Shown here piece after piece: positions 44,506-56,046 of a stretch of 64,000 nucleotides of DNA. This stretch comes from Lentinula raphanica (lineage: Eukaryota > Basidiomycota > Agaricomycetes > Agaricales > Omphalotaceae), in NCBI GenBank assembly GCA_027919835.1, contig JANVFP010000019.1, positions 558,001 to 622,000 on the forward strand, written 5' to 3'. Made by a program: the position numbers and the translations under genes. The first letter of the stretch is position 1; every line of letters begins with the position of its first letter. The notes beneath the pieces are model-generated. The model had not been told where the DNA came from. It made no database searches and saw only the letters and a program-made list of their open reading frames with translations.

Positions 44506-47500
44506 ATGAAGACGTTTCTTCTATCCCTTCTTTCACTCGTCGCTATTGCTTGTGCGAGTCTCCACGTCGAAGAGCTGTCCCTCTTCCGCAGAAACAGTAC
44601 TGGCCTGACCGATGCTGTAACCTGGGATCCTCAGTCCATCTCAATCTTCGGTCAAAGAGTTTTCGTGCTTTCAGCCGAAATTCATCCGTGGCGTCTGCCT
44701 GGTAATCCTAATCTTTGGTCTGATCTTTTCCAGAAAGTGAAGGATAACGGCTTCAACACCGTTTCGGCGTACTTCAGTTGGGCTTTGCATTATCCTTCGC
44801 CAGACACTAATAATGGTCAAGGGGATTTTCAAAACAACACCTATCGAGACATCCAGATGTTCATTGATTCGGTCAAGGAAGCTGGTTTGTGGTTGATAGC
44901 GAGGTACATACCGAGTAAACTTTTGCACAATATTTGACAGTCCATACCTATCCTCAATCGCAGACCTGGACCTTATATAAGTAAGAGTTACAGGAACTTT
45001 CGATAAAATCCTTGGCTCAATGGTATTTAAGACGGTGAGACTACAGGAGGTGGATTTCCGGGATGGGTGGAGAACATTGGGGGAAGCCTCAGAACGGACA
45101 ACGCCAATTATACCGCAGGTGCTGTCGTTGTTGTGCTTTAGCTCCTCTCCAAATTCTCATGAATCGTCACTCAGCATGGATGCCATACTTGAATACCATA
45201 TCCCAACTGATAGCGAAGAATCAAATCACCGAGGGCGGTCCTAGTGCGTTCGAAATAACCTTCTTGGCTTCCAAACATGAGAAATATATACATCTTGTCG
45301 AACAGTCATACTCGTACAGGCAGAAAACGAATTCAGCGCAAGCGCGGTCAACAGCCCATATATGCAGGCTGTGATTGACACCCATAGAGCGAACGGAGTT
45401 GTCATTCGTGAGATCCATAACCTCTTGTTTTCTGGTGCTGAGTCGGTTGACGGTTCTCATAGCAATCACTCACAATGATCAACATAGTGGAGAGAACGGG
45501 TGAGCACTTTGGAACTTTCGCTCTTGATCTATACGGACTGATTTTCCAACAGCAATTTCTCGCCTGATCTGCCTGGACCAGGCCAAGTAAACATATACTG
45601 GTGCTTTATCGTCCGTTCATGCTCGTTCCCTGTTATCTAAAACTTGTATAATTAGCGGCGACTCATACCCTCAAGGAGCTAATAGCTGGGCTCAAGTACA
45701 GTCTATCTACTATCAGTTTCACGAAGCCGTGGCGTTCAGTAATCCCTTATGTCTCGCCGAAGTTGGTCGACTTGTATCTGTTAAGAATCATTTCTAACCG
45801 AATTTCTGAACAGTTTGGTGGAGGCTTTCTCTTGAACTGGGGACCTCAGCCTCAGCTAGGAGGAACAGGATACGAAAAATACTGTCAGCGAAATTCAACT
45901 CCTACGTGTCGAGAGTCTTCCGAACCTCATGCCCGAATCTCTAGCTACGGATTTGACCGACGCAGATTACGGTATGGCATATGTTGAACTCTTGTTTGTT
46001 CTCAAGAAACTCAAGGTCGTGTCGTGCACTGCCAGAGAATGTGTTTTACAAAGATACATAGTTCGTGCACTCTGTCAAACTCTCTCATCTTGACTATCTT
46101 CATGATCTATTCCTAGTGCACAGACAACGAGGATACTGAGTGAGTTTTGACGTACTATACGTAATCGTTGGACCTCTGTTCAACTTCCTGATTGTTGGCA
46201 GATATCTATAGTGAGCGGTGCTCTAGTGATCAGTAGAGACTCTAGTGACGAAAGTCCTGATGTACCAAGTGCTTTATGGTGGAACAAACTGGGGTCAAAC
46301 CGCTGCGCCTGTCTCGTATACTTCATACGACTATGGCGGAGGTAATACTATGCAACACAAACTCTCGTTTGCTGTGATTCTAACAGACCTTTCGCAGGTA
46401 TAAACGAAAATCGGGTCGCAGGTCCTAAAATGAACGAAATGAGACTACAAGGTAAGTATGCTCAAATCGCCTATCGACGAAACTCTGATGTGAATGATCT
46501 GCTTTGGAAGGACTCTTCCTTCGCGTATCCCGAGACCTCCTTGGCGCCCTTCCGCTCGGAAACGGTACTAACTACACCACATCAACACTGATCCACACAT
46601 ACGAGACGAGGAACTTGGATACAGGGGCTGGCTTCTACTTCCTTCGTCAAAACGATTCACCGTAAGTATGGAAATAAGAATCGGCAAATTATAACAGTAA
46701 CGGCTCGATACCTTTACAGATCGACAGCTCTGGTCACTACCCAGCTGATAATTAACACATCCCAAGGCGAACTCACCGTCCCACAATTTGGAGGAGAGAT
46801 AACTTTCGACGGACGAGAGAGTAAAATACTAACGACAAATTATGTCTTCGGGGCGAACCAAACTGTCATATTGTATTCGACCGTTGAGTGAGTGTATATA
46901 TCCTGCTGAATTTCTCGATCCAAGTCGACTCCATGCTGACCTTTTTGCTTTTATGTTGTGCAGAATCATGACGTGGTCTACGTGAGTGAACTATATGCTG
47001 CATTTGCTATCCCTGACAGGACTGGTGTTTTACAGGATAGATGCGACAGATTATATCATCCTGTATGCTCCTCCGAGCCAAACTGGAGAAACAGTCATCT
47101 TATTCGAAGCCCAACCCACCGTTGACTTGAGCAACGCTCCCAGTGTGAACGCGACCTTCTCAAACGGAACCCTCGCTCTCCAATATCTGTTGGAAGGATC
47201 CCAGTTTGTGACAATCGAGGATGATAAAGCCAAGTTAGTGGTGATGATCATGGACAAGACCGTTGCCAATTCCTGGCATGCGCCTATATTGTCAGGAAGC
47301 GGAGTGTTCGATAACTATTTCTCCATAGGAAGTAACGAAACGTTCGTCGATAATTGTGAAGCTGGTCATGATATACTCAGTTTCGTTTAGAATCCTCGTT
47401 GGTGGACCGTATGTTGTGAGGAATGCCAGCGTCTCGGATAATACGCTGTTCTTGGTCAGTGGGCTCTACGTCAGATTTTGCCAAACCAATCAATGAATCT

Positions 47501-49259
47501 GTTTTGAAGAACGGGGATTTCAACGGAACTACTACTATCGAGTTCATAGCGCCGAGTGTGGTTTTCAAGTTATCCTGGAATGGAGCCCTGCAACAAGTCC
47601 AGAAAACTGCCCGCGGCACATCCATCGCGAATGTGAACTTGGACCCTCCCCATCTTTCGCTTCCCGTGCTAGGGAACTGGAAGGTCTCGGGAAGGTCAGT
47701 ATCGTACTACTCACTCCGTTTCAAGTCTTAGAATACCCCCAGTTTGCCTGAAATCGATCCAGGGTTTGACGACTCGAACTTTACTCTAGCGGACCAGACC
47801 CAGACGAATGTACGGATTACTTTTGCCCTTATACACGAGCCTCACAGCTTTTTTGACTTAGTACACCAATCTACCACCTCTGGCCGGAAGTCAAGTTCTC
47901 TATGCTCAGCAATACGGGTACGACTCTCCTTGCTACGTCTGATCATTCTCGATCTGATCTGCATGGGTCAATGACCGATAGTTTCTACGGAGGAAACCTC
48001 ATTTTCCGTGGTCGCTTCAACGCTACAGGCAACGAAACCGCTGTTAATTTGACAGTGCAATATGGGTTTGCAGGTGGATATTCGGCGTGGCTCAACGGGG
48101 TTTTCCTTGGTTCTAGCCAAGGCAATGCGACCGTTAGCTTGTCTACAGATATCTGGACATTCCCTGACGGCGCACTGAAACCGGAAACGGAGAATGTATT
48201 GGTGGTTCTGCAAGGTATTTGCAGGCTCATTGTGATGCTTTAACATGTTGCTCAAGACTAGAGCTAGATCATATGGGGTGAGTTTGCGAACTGCATCCCG
48301 ATCTATTCAGACAAACAGTTGGGACAGGCTTTCAGAAACCAGCAGTGAGTGATCGTTCCCTATTCGCAAAAGCAGTTCGCAATTATCTTGAACTCAACTC
48401 AAAATACTCACAGCTAATGGCGGGAAGGAACCTCGAGGTATACGAGGATATTCTCTAATCGGAGGGAACACCACGGCTTCTTTCTCCTGGAGATTACAAG
48501 GCAACCAGGTATGCACTCTTTGATGGTACTTGAAGAAGTCATTCATGGGTCATCCGGCAGGGAGGAGCAGCAGGCACTCCGGATACCTTCCGGGGATACT
48601 TGAACGAAGGGGGCCTATACGCAGAACGAATTGGAGCACATCTACCTGGGTACCCGGACAACACATGGGCGACAGGAAGTCCTCTAACAGACCTTTCGCA
48701 AGCTGGGATCAACTTCTACCGGACATCTTTTGACCTGGTGCGTTGTTCCAATGCATTCATGCAACATTGACGTTGAAGATAACAGAACATACCGGATGGG
48801 CTTGACGTTCCTATGCGATTGTCGTTTACCCCGAGTGCCATAACGTCCAATTTTAGGGTTCAGATATATCTCAACGGCTGGCAGATTGGGAAATACATCA
48901 ATAATCTCGGGTCAGTAGGCGTAACATTTGCGATCGCCTGGCTGGATTCATACTGATTCATCCACTGGTAGACCACAGACTGTGTTTGTCCTTCCTGCTG
49001 GGTGAGCTCCATTGATGTGCACAGGTTATTTGACGTCGAGAAACATACCTTGGACCATAGTATTCTCTTCCGACATTCAATCAACACGCTCGCTTTGTCG
49101 CTGTGGTCCCTTGACCCCGAGGGGGCTTCGATCGCGGGTCTGGAAATCATATCAGATGGAATCTTTGCTACTGCATTGGTGTTTGAGGACTATCATGGTC
49201 CAGACTATGACGACCAGAAGGATCAGCGCCCACAGGGAATCGAGCTGCCTCCCATGTAG
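44506..49259 (+). CDS. Secreted beta-galactosidase, GH35
   Basis: Extracellular exo-beta-galactosidase acting on galactose-containing plant polysaccharides. The N-terminus [17 protein letters not shown] is a signal peptide. Conserved GH35 blocks: [29 protein letters not shown], catalytic acid in LVQAENEF, nucleophile region [14 protein letters not shown], and [26 protein letters not shown]. Later come the beta-rich domains ([52 protein letters not shown]), and the chain ends [12 protein letters not shown]. The gene has more than 20 introns. Near 45890-46290 the frame seems broken but is restored by small exons, including one of 23 nt (46117-46139) and one of 9 nt (46202-46210). No stop remains after splicing in the parts checked. 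Confidence 0.88.
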
Positions 49260-49358
49260 AGAGTACAATGGAGACTTGGTGATTATGGATCATACTCGCG
49301 AAACATAGAAGAGAATAATGATAGAACCAACACTAAGCATGCCCAACATTCAACTTAT

Positions 49359-51017
49359 TTATTCTGAATCGCTTTGGTCTCCCAGGAAAGCCATGATACT
49401 CTGCCGGGCGTTGATCTAAAGCGATACTAAGCCTCACTAGTACGAAAAGTATTGACTGACACATACCTTGCGTTTAGCCGGACGAGCATTCTCTTCGTCT
49501 TCTTCGTCTGAACTCTTCTCCGATTCTGCATCCGAAGTTTCTTTCTTGCTAGCCCGAGAACTTCGAGACGTCTGATTCTTCATGGACTGCTCGAAGGACT
49601 GAACATCAGCTAGATTTCGATCGTGAGTGATATGAGTATGCAAAAAAACTCATGATACTCACCTAGCTCCGAGGCGAGTTCGCGCCTTTCCTTGATGGCT
49701 TTCGCCTGCTCTAAACTCAAGCGCCCGGTCATACCCAGCTCCGCTAACATCTTTCGCAAGAGAGCGATTTGCTTGGAAGGGCTGTCACTGATGTCTTTGA
49801 ATACTTTTGACCACACCTTCCTGACGCCACAAGCGTTGACGAAACTCTGAAGTTGGACCAAATGAGATGTGAGTTACAGAAGAAAGCTGCGCGAATTGCC
49901 TTCAATCTCTTGATCGTTTCTTCATCTTTGCTCAATGTAGTACTTGCAGCTCCTTTCTTCCTCTTCTTGGCTTCGCTCGGTTCGGAAGACTGTTCATTGA
50001 GCTGTTATTGCATTGCATATAAACGAGATGTGTAGCATGAGTGCTTACATCTTTCGCTTTCCCCTTCTTCTTGCGTTTGGGAGGCTCATCTATAAGAACT
50101 GAGAGTTCAGAATCACTTTTCTCAGGCTCTTCTTCTGGCTGGGGAGGTGACTCTGTTCCGACATCTGGTTTATGTGATTTCGATGTCTGTTTCGACTGGG
50201 CTAGTGGTGAAGATGTTGACGAAGCTGGCTTATCCTACACAACGGAATGTAAACCGATCAGCCGACACATGGTGATTGAGACGCACGTCCATATGTGATG
50301 TAGTGCCTATCGCTGGTTTGGTATCGGTATCCTCGTCGACATCAGACGAGGGAGGTACAACTGCCTAGAACATTATTGGACGTCAGTCACGAGCGAATGT
50401 CACGTATAGAATACATACTGCGGACGTGAAAGCCTTTTTCTCCTTCGTATTCGCGCCACTTGAGGTGCGTGGTTTCTTTGCCTTTGAGGTACCACCTTCA
50501 ATACCTGTTGCGGATTTGCGCTTCTTGCCTTCAGCAGGGGAAACGGGCGACGACTGTTCGGTTTTAGAGGGTTTCTTAGATGGTTTCTTTTCTGTGGCTT
50601 CCTTCTGTTTTCCTTTCGCGTTTGGTTTCTTTGGTTCTGCTTTCGACGCCACAGTTTTCTGTGCTTCTTGGTGCTCTTCCTCTTCATCATGGCTCTCTTC
50701 ACCATTTCCGACTTCGCTCTATTTTCGAGAATGATCATTGGGTTACCCTTCATTGCCACTACAATATCACGCACCAAAGTTTCTGCAATTGTATATTGAA
50801 TAACACGTTTAAACGACTTCAACGCGCCCTCTTCTAGTTCTAACTCATCCTCCAGCTTCTCTCTAATGACTCTAGGTGTCAGATCACTGCATGATGGGTT
50901 AGGATTTCAGAATTCTTGGTTAGTATACCACGCGTGCCTTAGAGTTCCACTTTTGTGCGCGTTGAGGACAGTCTCTCTGGTCATTTTGACAATCACATCG
51001 CGATCTGGAGCAGGCAT
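49359..51017 (-). CDS. HIRIP3-like nuclear protein, probable histone chaperone
   Basis: Chromatin protein related to HIRA-interacting protein 3, which binds H2A/H2B. It starts MPAPDRDVIVKMTRETV at 51017. A DEK-C-like helical domain follows (LTPRVIREKLEDELELEEGALKS). Then comes a long acidic and basic, disordered middle rich in Lys, Ser, Glu and Pro. The family core is ETIKRLKAI...FVNACGVRKVWSKVFKD...KQIALLRKMLAELGMTGRLSLEQAKAIKERREL. The C-terminus is SSDEEDEENARPAKRK, then a last exon ending IMAFLGDQSDSE, similar to the CHZ-type end. At least six introns. The start lies only 235 bp from the 3' LTR of a copia insertion, which could influence its promoter. Confidence 0.75.
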
Positions 51018-51246
51018 TTCGGCAGAAGAGCGAATATACTGGGTAGCCGATGTTGTAGTTCAGTCACCAGTGTCCACGAAGAGGAGTAAACGAGTCCGAC
51101 GCGTGAGTAAAAGCAGAGAAGGTACTTAGATCACGTGGACTAAGTATAGAGAGAACGGGAACGGCGGCCCGGCCTTTCTGGCCGTTCGCGGCAGACCGAT
51201 AATCAGTGTAGCGCCGATGAACGGCATAGCCCGCTACCCTATTGAA
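51018..51246. promoter_or_regulatory. Upstream region of the HIRIP3-like gene, cut by the copia insertion
   Basis: 229 bp between the gene start and the left target duplication. It contains an imperfect GC-rich hairpin (GAACGGCGGCCCGGCC, then CTGGCCGTTCGCGGC) at about 51158-51195. Before the insertion this sequence was continuous with 56370 onward. Confidence 0.45.
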
Positions 51247-51251
51247 GATTG
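51247..51251. repeat. 5-bp target site duplication, left side of the copia element
   Basis: GATTG, repeated exactly at 56365-56369 outside the other LTR. Confidence 0.9.
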
Positions 51252-51569
51252 TATAAGATTCGCCAGTCGCAGCTATACAAATACGAGATGAGTTCGATAA
51301 CCTGACGGTACAAGTTCCTATATATAATACCTATACAAATACGAGATGAGTCTACAAGAGAATGTAAGTTGGATAGCATATAGTGATGATATAGAGATAT
51401 ACTCACTCGATAACCTGACGGTACAAGTTAAGGAGTGAGAATAGCGTGTATCGACTTAAATAGTCCGTTTGTGTACCAAATAACCAATAACACCGATCTA
51501 ACCCTTCCATCGTCACACCACCGCGAATACGATCCCGTACCGTCGCCACGACACGCCTTATTTCTAACA
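51252..51569 (-). repeat. 3' LTR of the copia element
   Basis: 318 bp, read on the minus strand from TGTTAGAAATAAGG to CTTATA. It contains two direct copies of CTATACAAATACGAGATGAG and two of GATAACCTGACGGTACAAGT (plus-strand reading). The Gag-Pol stop codon lies in its first bases. Confidence 0.95.
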
Positions 51570-54500
51570 CTCCCCCTGGCGACGGTACCACCAATCTAAT
51601 CCAAGTGCTCGAACAAAGCGTTGATGGAGTTCCTTCGACAACGATTTTGTTAACAAGTCGGCCAAATTGTCTTCTGAGGGAATTGGGAATATTTCCACCT
51701 TGCCATCCTCGACCTCATCTCGAATAAAATGATAACGAATGTCGATTGCTTTCGATACGCCATGCTCGCGGTTCGTTTCTGAAAGACTAATGGATCCAAG
51801 ACTATCGCTCATGATGTGCATAGGAGAATGGCCACCGAGTTCGACCTCCGATAACCAGCTGCTCAGCCATACAGCTTGTTGAACTCCACGTGCGAGGGCA
51901 ACGTATTCAGCTTCCGTGGATGAAAGAGCCGTGATCGATTGTGGTTTTGATGACCAAGATACGGGAGATCCATTGATGGTGAAAATGTATCCGGAGACCG
52001 AACGTCGGGTATGCGGATTACTGGCCCAGTCCGAATCGACGTATCCGAGAGGCTTGATGTCACCAGGAGATTCCGCTTTACGATAGACGATACCGTAGTT
52101 GATCGTATGTTTGATGTATCGACAGAGCTTAATTAGCAGATCCCAGTGAACGCGTGATGGAGAGTTTTGAACCGAAGAAAGACTAGAGCACGCGTACACG
52201 ATGTCAGGACGAGTCGAGGACGCTATCCACCAACAGCAGCCAAGGATTCTCCGATACGGCTTATCCTTCATGAATTCGGAATCCTCGAGAGTCCGGTCGA
52301 TGGGGATAACGTGATATTTCGGAGGCAAGGGAGTGTCGATAGGATAGAGAGATTCCCAGAGTCCGAAATATTTGAATGCGCTTTCGATGAATGGTGCCTG
52401 GGATATCCCGATGCTTCCGTCTGGTAGATAATCTAACATTAGGCCCACCAGGAACTTCTTATCTTTTACATCCTTCAGATCCCATCTCTCGAAGTCCTTC
52501 ATGGATCTATCGGCCTCTTTCTCCGTCGACGCAGCGGACCAGATGTCGTCAGTATGTACCGAATGAATAGAATGTTCACCAGTTATATGGTCCTTCCGAA
52601 ATCGAATGCACGGGTCAGCTCGAGATATCTTGAATCCAACGCGTTTTGCCTCATTCTTCAGGTCCTTAAACCATATATGGCCAGCTTGTGCTAACCCGTA
52701 GAGAGGCTTCTTCATCAAGCATACCTTTCCTTCCTCCCCCTGCTTGGTGAACCCGGTCGTTTGTTCCATATAGATTTTCGGCGATTCCGGAAGATTACCG
52801 TTAAGGTAGGCCGCAGAAAAATCCCATTGCCGCGTAGACCAGTTCTTTGCCGCGGCGCATGCTATCAGGATGCGAACGGACTCCATGCGTGCCACCATTG
52901 ACCATGTTTTGTCGAAGTCGAGGCCTGGTCGTTGCATGTCGCCCCTGGCTACCCATCTCGCCTTCCTCGACAGAATCTCGCCCTTGCCATCCACTTTCAA
53001 ATCGTAGACCCACATCCCTTTCAGGATCCTCGCGTCCTCAGGCCGATCCACCAGCTCCCAACATCCGCGGTCCTCGAGAGACTTGTATTCTTTCAGCATC
53101 GGAGGCATCCAGTCTTCTGGTTCTCGCATGGCTTCGTCGTAACGCTTAGGAATTGGTTGTACGATCTTGCCGGCACCTTTAATAACGCTTGCTAAAACAA
53201 CGATGTTCGCCCAATCCTCGCAATTGTCTCGGGCACGACGTTCGTCCTCTTCGTATTCGCGAGAGCGTTGGAGCGCTTGAGATGGAGCTGAATGCCTTGA
53301 AGATCTGCGCAAGATAGTCCCTTCTTCGTCTTCATGCTCGATTTCATCTTCGAGGTTCACGATCTCTTCTGGCGCGTCATCTGGAAGTGGAGGGTCGAGA
53401 ACGTCGGTTTGATTTGGATCGGGATCTTCATCGTTACTCGTGAGGGGAAGCGGATATTGCTTGGTCGATTCAGATAGGGTTCGATTCGGGACACCTTCAT
53501 CAAACTCAGCCGACCGTACAGGAAAGATGTGTTTGCGGATTGGGTCCCATACTCGCCATCCTCTGCGGTCCCAATATCCGACGAGATATCCTTCGAAGAC
53601 TTGATCGCCTAACTTCCCTTCTCTTCGATCCAAATCCTTAGCAAGCACACGACATCCCCATTTCCGTAGGTGTGATACGTTGATCTTGGCATGCTCCGGG
53701 TACCAGGACTGAATTGGAATAACTCCCGGTACTCTTGATGTGGGAACCATCGAGGTGATATAACAGAATGCTTCCGCGGCTTCAGCCCAGAATCTCCAAT
53801 CTAACCCGGAGTCCTCGATCATCGCTCGAACGCCTTCGATCACCGTACGATTTGCTCGCTCGACAACACCATTCGCCGCAGATGAGTTCTTCGGAACCTT
53901 CTCGATAATGATCCCGCGAGACGCAGCCCAGTCGTCCATCGCCTTATTGTCAAATTCACGCCCCATGTCTATACGGATTCTCTTGACGGTTTTGCCTATC
54001 TGTTTTTCGGCTTTGTCGACAAAACGTATTACAAGGATGAGAATCGTAGGGCCTTCTTTATTGGCAGAGAATGACGGTGAGGGTACGCCGCTGGCGTCGT
54101 CTACGGCTAACATCATATACCACGCCCCTCCGAGGCTCATGGTACGCGACTTGCCCCAAAGGTCAAGGTGAATTCGGAAAAGGACTTCTGTAGCTGGCGT
54201 CACAATGGAGTCGAATGGTCTTCGAGTAGGTTTCGCGTGTAAGCAAGGTTCGCACTTCCCGTTCAGGCTACCATCCGTTATATCTAGGCCGTCGACTAGA
54301 TCCCGTCGTTTCATAAGTGCAATAACGTTGGTATTGATATGAGCGAATCTGGCGTGCCACATTGCCAGAGAACATGGTTTACGAAGAGAAGATCCCCCGG
54401 CTGCCACAGAGATGCCTGTCGCCAACGCGGACTGTTCGAGTATTTTGTCGATGACCGTGACCTGATATAAACGATGACTCCCCCTGTTTACTGCAAGTTT

Positions 54501-55961
54501 ACCGTCGATGATGATTTCCCTGCTTCGTGGATCTTTAACGCTTAGACTTCCTCTCCCCCAAGATTCCACGAAGCCTTTTGAGTCGAACGCAGGAATGGAG
54601 AGTAAGTTCATCGAGAAAGACGGTGTATACAAGGCGGCCATCCTTAACACGCGAGACGAACCATCAGAGTTTTTGACGTGAATCTGAATGATCCCGTAGC
54701 CTTTGATTGCGAACTTTCCTGCCTCGCCATTGGTTGCCATCCTACCGTGTGCTTGTTTCGGTGTAAAGGAAGTGAACATGTGTCGATCCCGAATGCAACA
54801 CTCGGAAGCGGCACTATCGAGGAAGGTAGGAGACGACAGACGATTCTCATTCGATATAGCTAAGACACTTTGGTACTGGTACGGTATGACATTTCCATTT
54901 ATGCTCTCACTCATGCTATCCTTCAGAACGGGAGAAGTCTCCCTTGAATATCTAAAGGACGCAGTGTCAACTTTAGTAGCAAGAGCATGGAACAATGTCA
55001 TACCGCCAACGTCACATCCCATGTCCACGACGGTGGAGAGCGCAGCGGGGGGTGCCGAGGACGAAGAGGCAGAGGAATTCGCAGCGGCAGCGACCATATG
55101 AGCGGGAGGCCTCCAGTTGGGCGGAGCCTGTCCTTCCTTATCTCCCCCGGGAGCGTAACACTTGAGCTTGGAATGTCCACGGCGTCCGCAGTTGATGCAG
55201 CGCAAGACGCTGTTTGGGCGATTGTTGTACGGAGCATTCGTAGTGTTCGCGAGGGCAGAGGGGACGATGGGATGACTGGCACCGATGTTATTTCCAACTA
55301 GATCCTTACGAAGTTGAATCTCGATCAGGCTAGAGTAGATCTCGTTGTAGGATTTTCCGGCGTAGTTCTGGATGATCCACGCATAAGCGTCGGTCGGAGG
55401 CAAACTGGTCAGGAACTGGGAAGCCAGATCTTCATCGGTGATCGCACAACCGACTTCGTTAGCTTCGGATTTCAAGCGTTCGAGGTTTTCAAAGTACACG
55501 TCAAAACGATCGCCATCGTTGAATCGTAAACCTTTAAGGCGTTCTTTGGCGATGGTTTGCGCCGCGCTGGTCCTAGGGTTAAACTTCGCGAGGATTTTAT
55601 TCCACATCTCCAGGGCTGACTGAGTGGGGTTAAGACCGTTGCCGCGAGGGTCCTTGACGTTGAGGAAGATAATCGCAGCAAGGCGATTATTCCTCAAGTC
55701 CCATTCGTCCTGAGATGGTGTCGTGGAATTATTGGAAGTCGCTGTGGGAATTACAGGTTGACCAGGAACAGCGCCGGCTGCCATTACTGCAGGAGCACTT
55801 GCGGTTGGGCGAGTGATCGTGCCGTCGATGTAACCTTCGAGTCCGTAACCTCGGGCGATGCTGACAATCGAATCGCTAAACGCGAGAAAATTGGCGATAT
55901 TGTTCAGTTGGCGAGATTCGGCAAACGTCTGGATCGGGGGAAGCGAGTTCGAGTTCGACAT
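51564..55961 (-). CDS. Copia Gag-Pol polyprotein
   Basis: 1465 residues in one frame, starting MSNSNSLPPIQTF at 55961. An upstream extension of the frame has no ATG. Order: Gag with a UBN2-like part, zinc knuckle CINCGRRGHSKLKC (about residue 260), protease with FLDSAASECC (about 385; most copia proteases have D-S/T-G-A), GAG-pre-integrase HARFAH...CEPCLHAK, integrase with LAVDD and ANGVVERANRT, reverse transcriptase with WVARGD, QWDFSAAYLNG and the catalytic HTDDIW (YVDD in most relatives), and RNase H with YVDSDWA, STEAEYVALA and ADLLTKSL. No stop or frameshift. The terminal Cys-stop is read from the first six bases of the 3' LTR. Confidence 0.95.
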   Translation of the reverse strand: MSNSNSLPPIQTFAESRQLNNIANFLAFSDSIVSIARGYGLEGYIDGTITRPTASAPAVMAAGAVPGQPVIPTATSNNSTTPSQDEWDLRNNRLAAIIFLNVKDPRGNGLNPTQSALEMWNKILAKFNPRTSAAQTIAKERLKGLRFNDGDRFDVYFENLERLKSEANEVGCAITDEDLASQFLTSLPPTDAYAWIIQNYAGKSYNEIYSSLIEIQLRKDLVGNNIGASHPIVPSALANTTNAPYNNRPNSVLRCINCGRRGHSKLKCYAPGGDKEGQAPPNWRPPAHMVAAAANSSASSSSAPPAALSTVVDMGCDVGGMTLFHALATKVDTASFRYSRETSPVLKDSMSESINGNVIPYQYQSVLAISNENRLSSPTFLDSAASECCIRDRHMFTSFTPKQAHGRMATNGEAGKFAIKGYGIIQIHVKNSDGSSRVLRMAALYTPSFSMNLLSIPAFDSKGFVESWGRGSLSVKDPRSREIIIDGKLAVNRGSHRLYQVTVIDKILEQSALATGISVAAGGSSLRKPCSLAMWHARFAHINTNVIALMKRRDLVDGLDITDGSLNGKCEPCLHAKPTRRPFDSIVTPATEVLFRIHLDLWGKSRTMSLGGAWYMMLAVDDASGVPSPSFSANKEGPTILILVIRFVDKAEKQIGKTVKRIRIDMGREFDNKAMDDWAASRGIIIEKVPKNSSAANGVVERANRTVIEGVRAMIEDSGLDWRFWAEAAEAFCYITSMVPTSRVPGVIPIQSWYPEHAKINVSHLRKWGCRVLAKDLDRREGKLGDQVFEGYLVGYWDRRGWRVWDPIRKHIFPVRSAEFDEGVPNRTLSESTKQYPLPLTSNDEDPDPNQTDVLDPPLPDDAPEEIVNLEDEIEHEDEEGTILRRSSRHSAPSQALQRSREYEEDERRARDNCEDWANIVVLASVIKGAGKIVQPIPKRYDEAMREPEDWMPPMLKEYKSLEDRGCWELVDRPEDARILKGMWVYDLKVDGKGEILSRKARWVARGDMQRPGLDFDKTWSMVARMESVRILIACAAAKNWSTRQWDFSAAYLNGNLPESPKIYMEQTTGFTKQGEEGKVCLMKKPLYGLAQAGHIWFKDLKNEAKRVGFKISRADPCIRFRKDHITGEHSIHSVHTDDIWSAASTEKEADRSMKDFERWDLKDVKDKKFLVGLMLDYLPDGSIGISQAPFIESAFKYFGLWESLYPIDTPLPPKYHVIPIDRTLEDSEFMKDKPYRRILGCCWWIASSTRPDIVYACSSLSSVQNSPSRVHWDLLIKLCRYIKHTINYGIVYRKAESPGDIKPLGYVDSDWASNPHTRRSVSGYIFTINGSPVSWSSKPQSITALSSTEAEYVALARGVQQAVWLSSWLSEVELGGHSPMHIMSDSLGSISLSETNREHGVSKAIDIRYHFIRDEVEDGKVEIFPIPSEDNLADLLTKSLSKELHQRFVRALGLDWWYRRQGEC

Positions 55962-56046
55962 ATTACGGATGATATATAAGGGCGAGTTCAAGGATCGTGT
56001 TGTTCAACTGGTAAGTTCGTGAAATCGCTTCGTCTGACTGCGAATC

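Noticed and set aside
45880..46330. Apparent frameshifts and stops in the beta-galactosidase gene, suggesting a pseudogene
   Set aside because: Using normal GT-AG introns and two micro-exons restores an uninterrupted, highly conserved GH35 sequence.
52167..55623. Plus-strand frames inside the copia element
   Set aside because: All are antisense to the continuous Gag-Pol frame and carry no domains.
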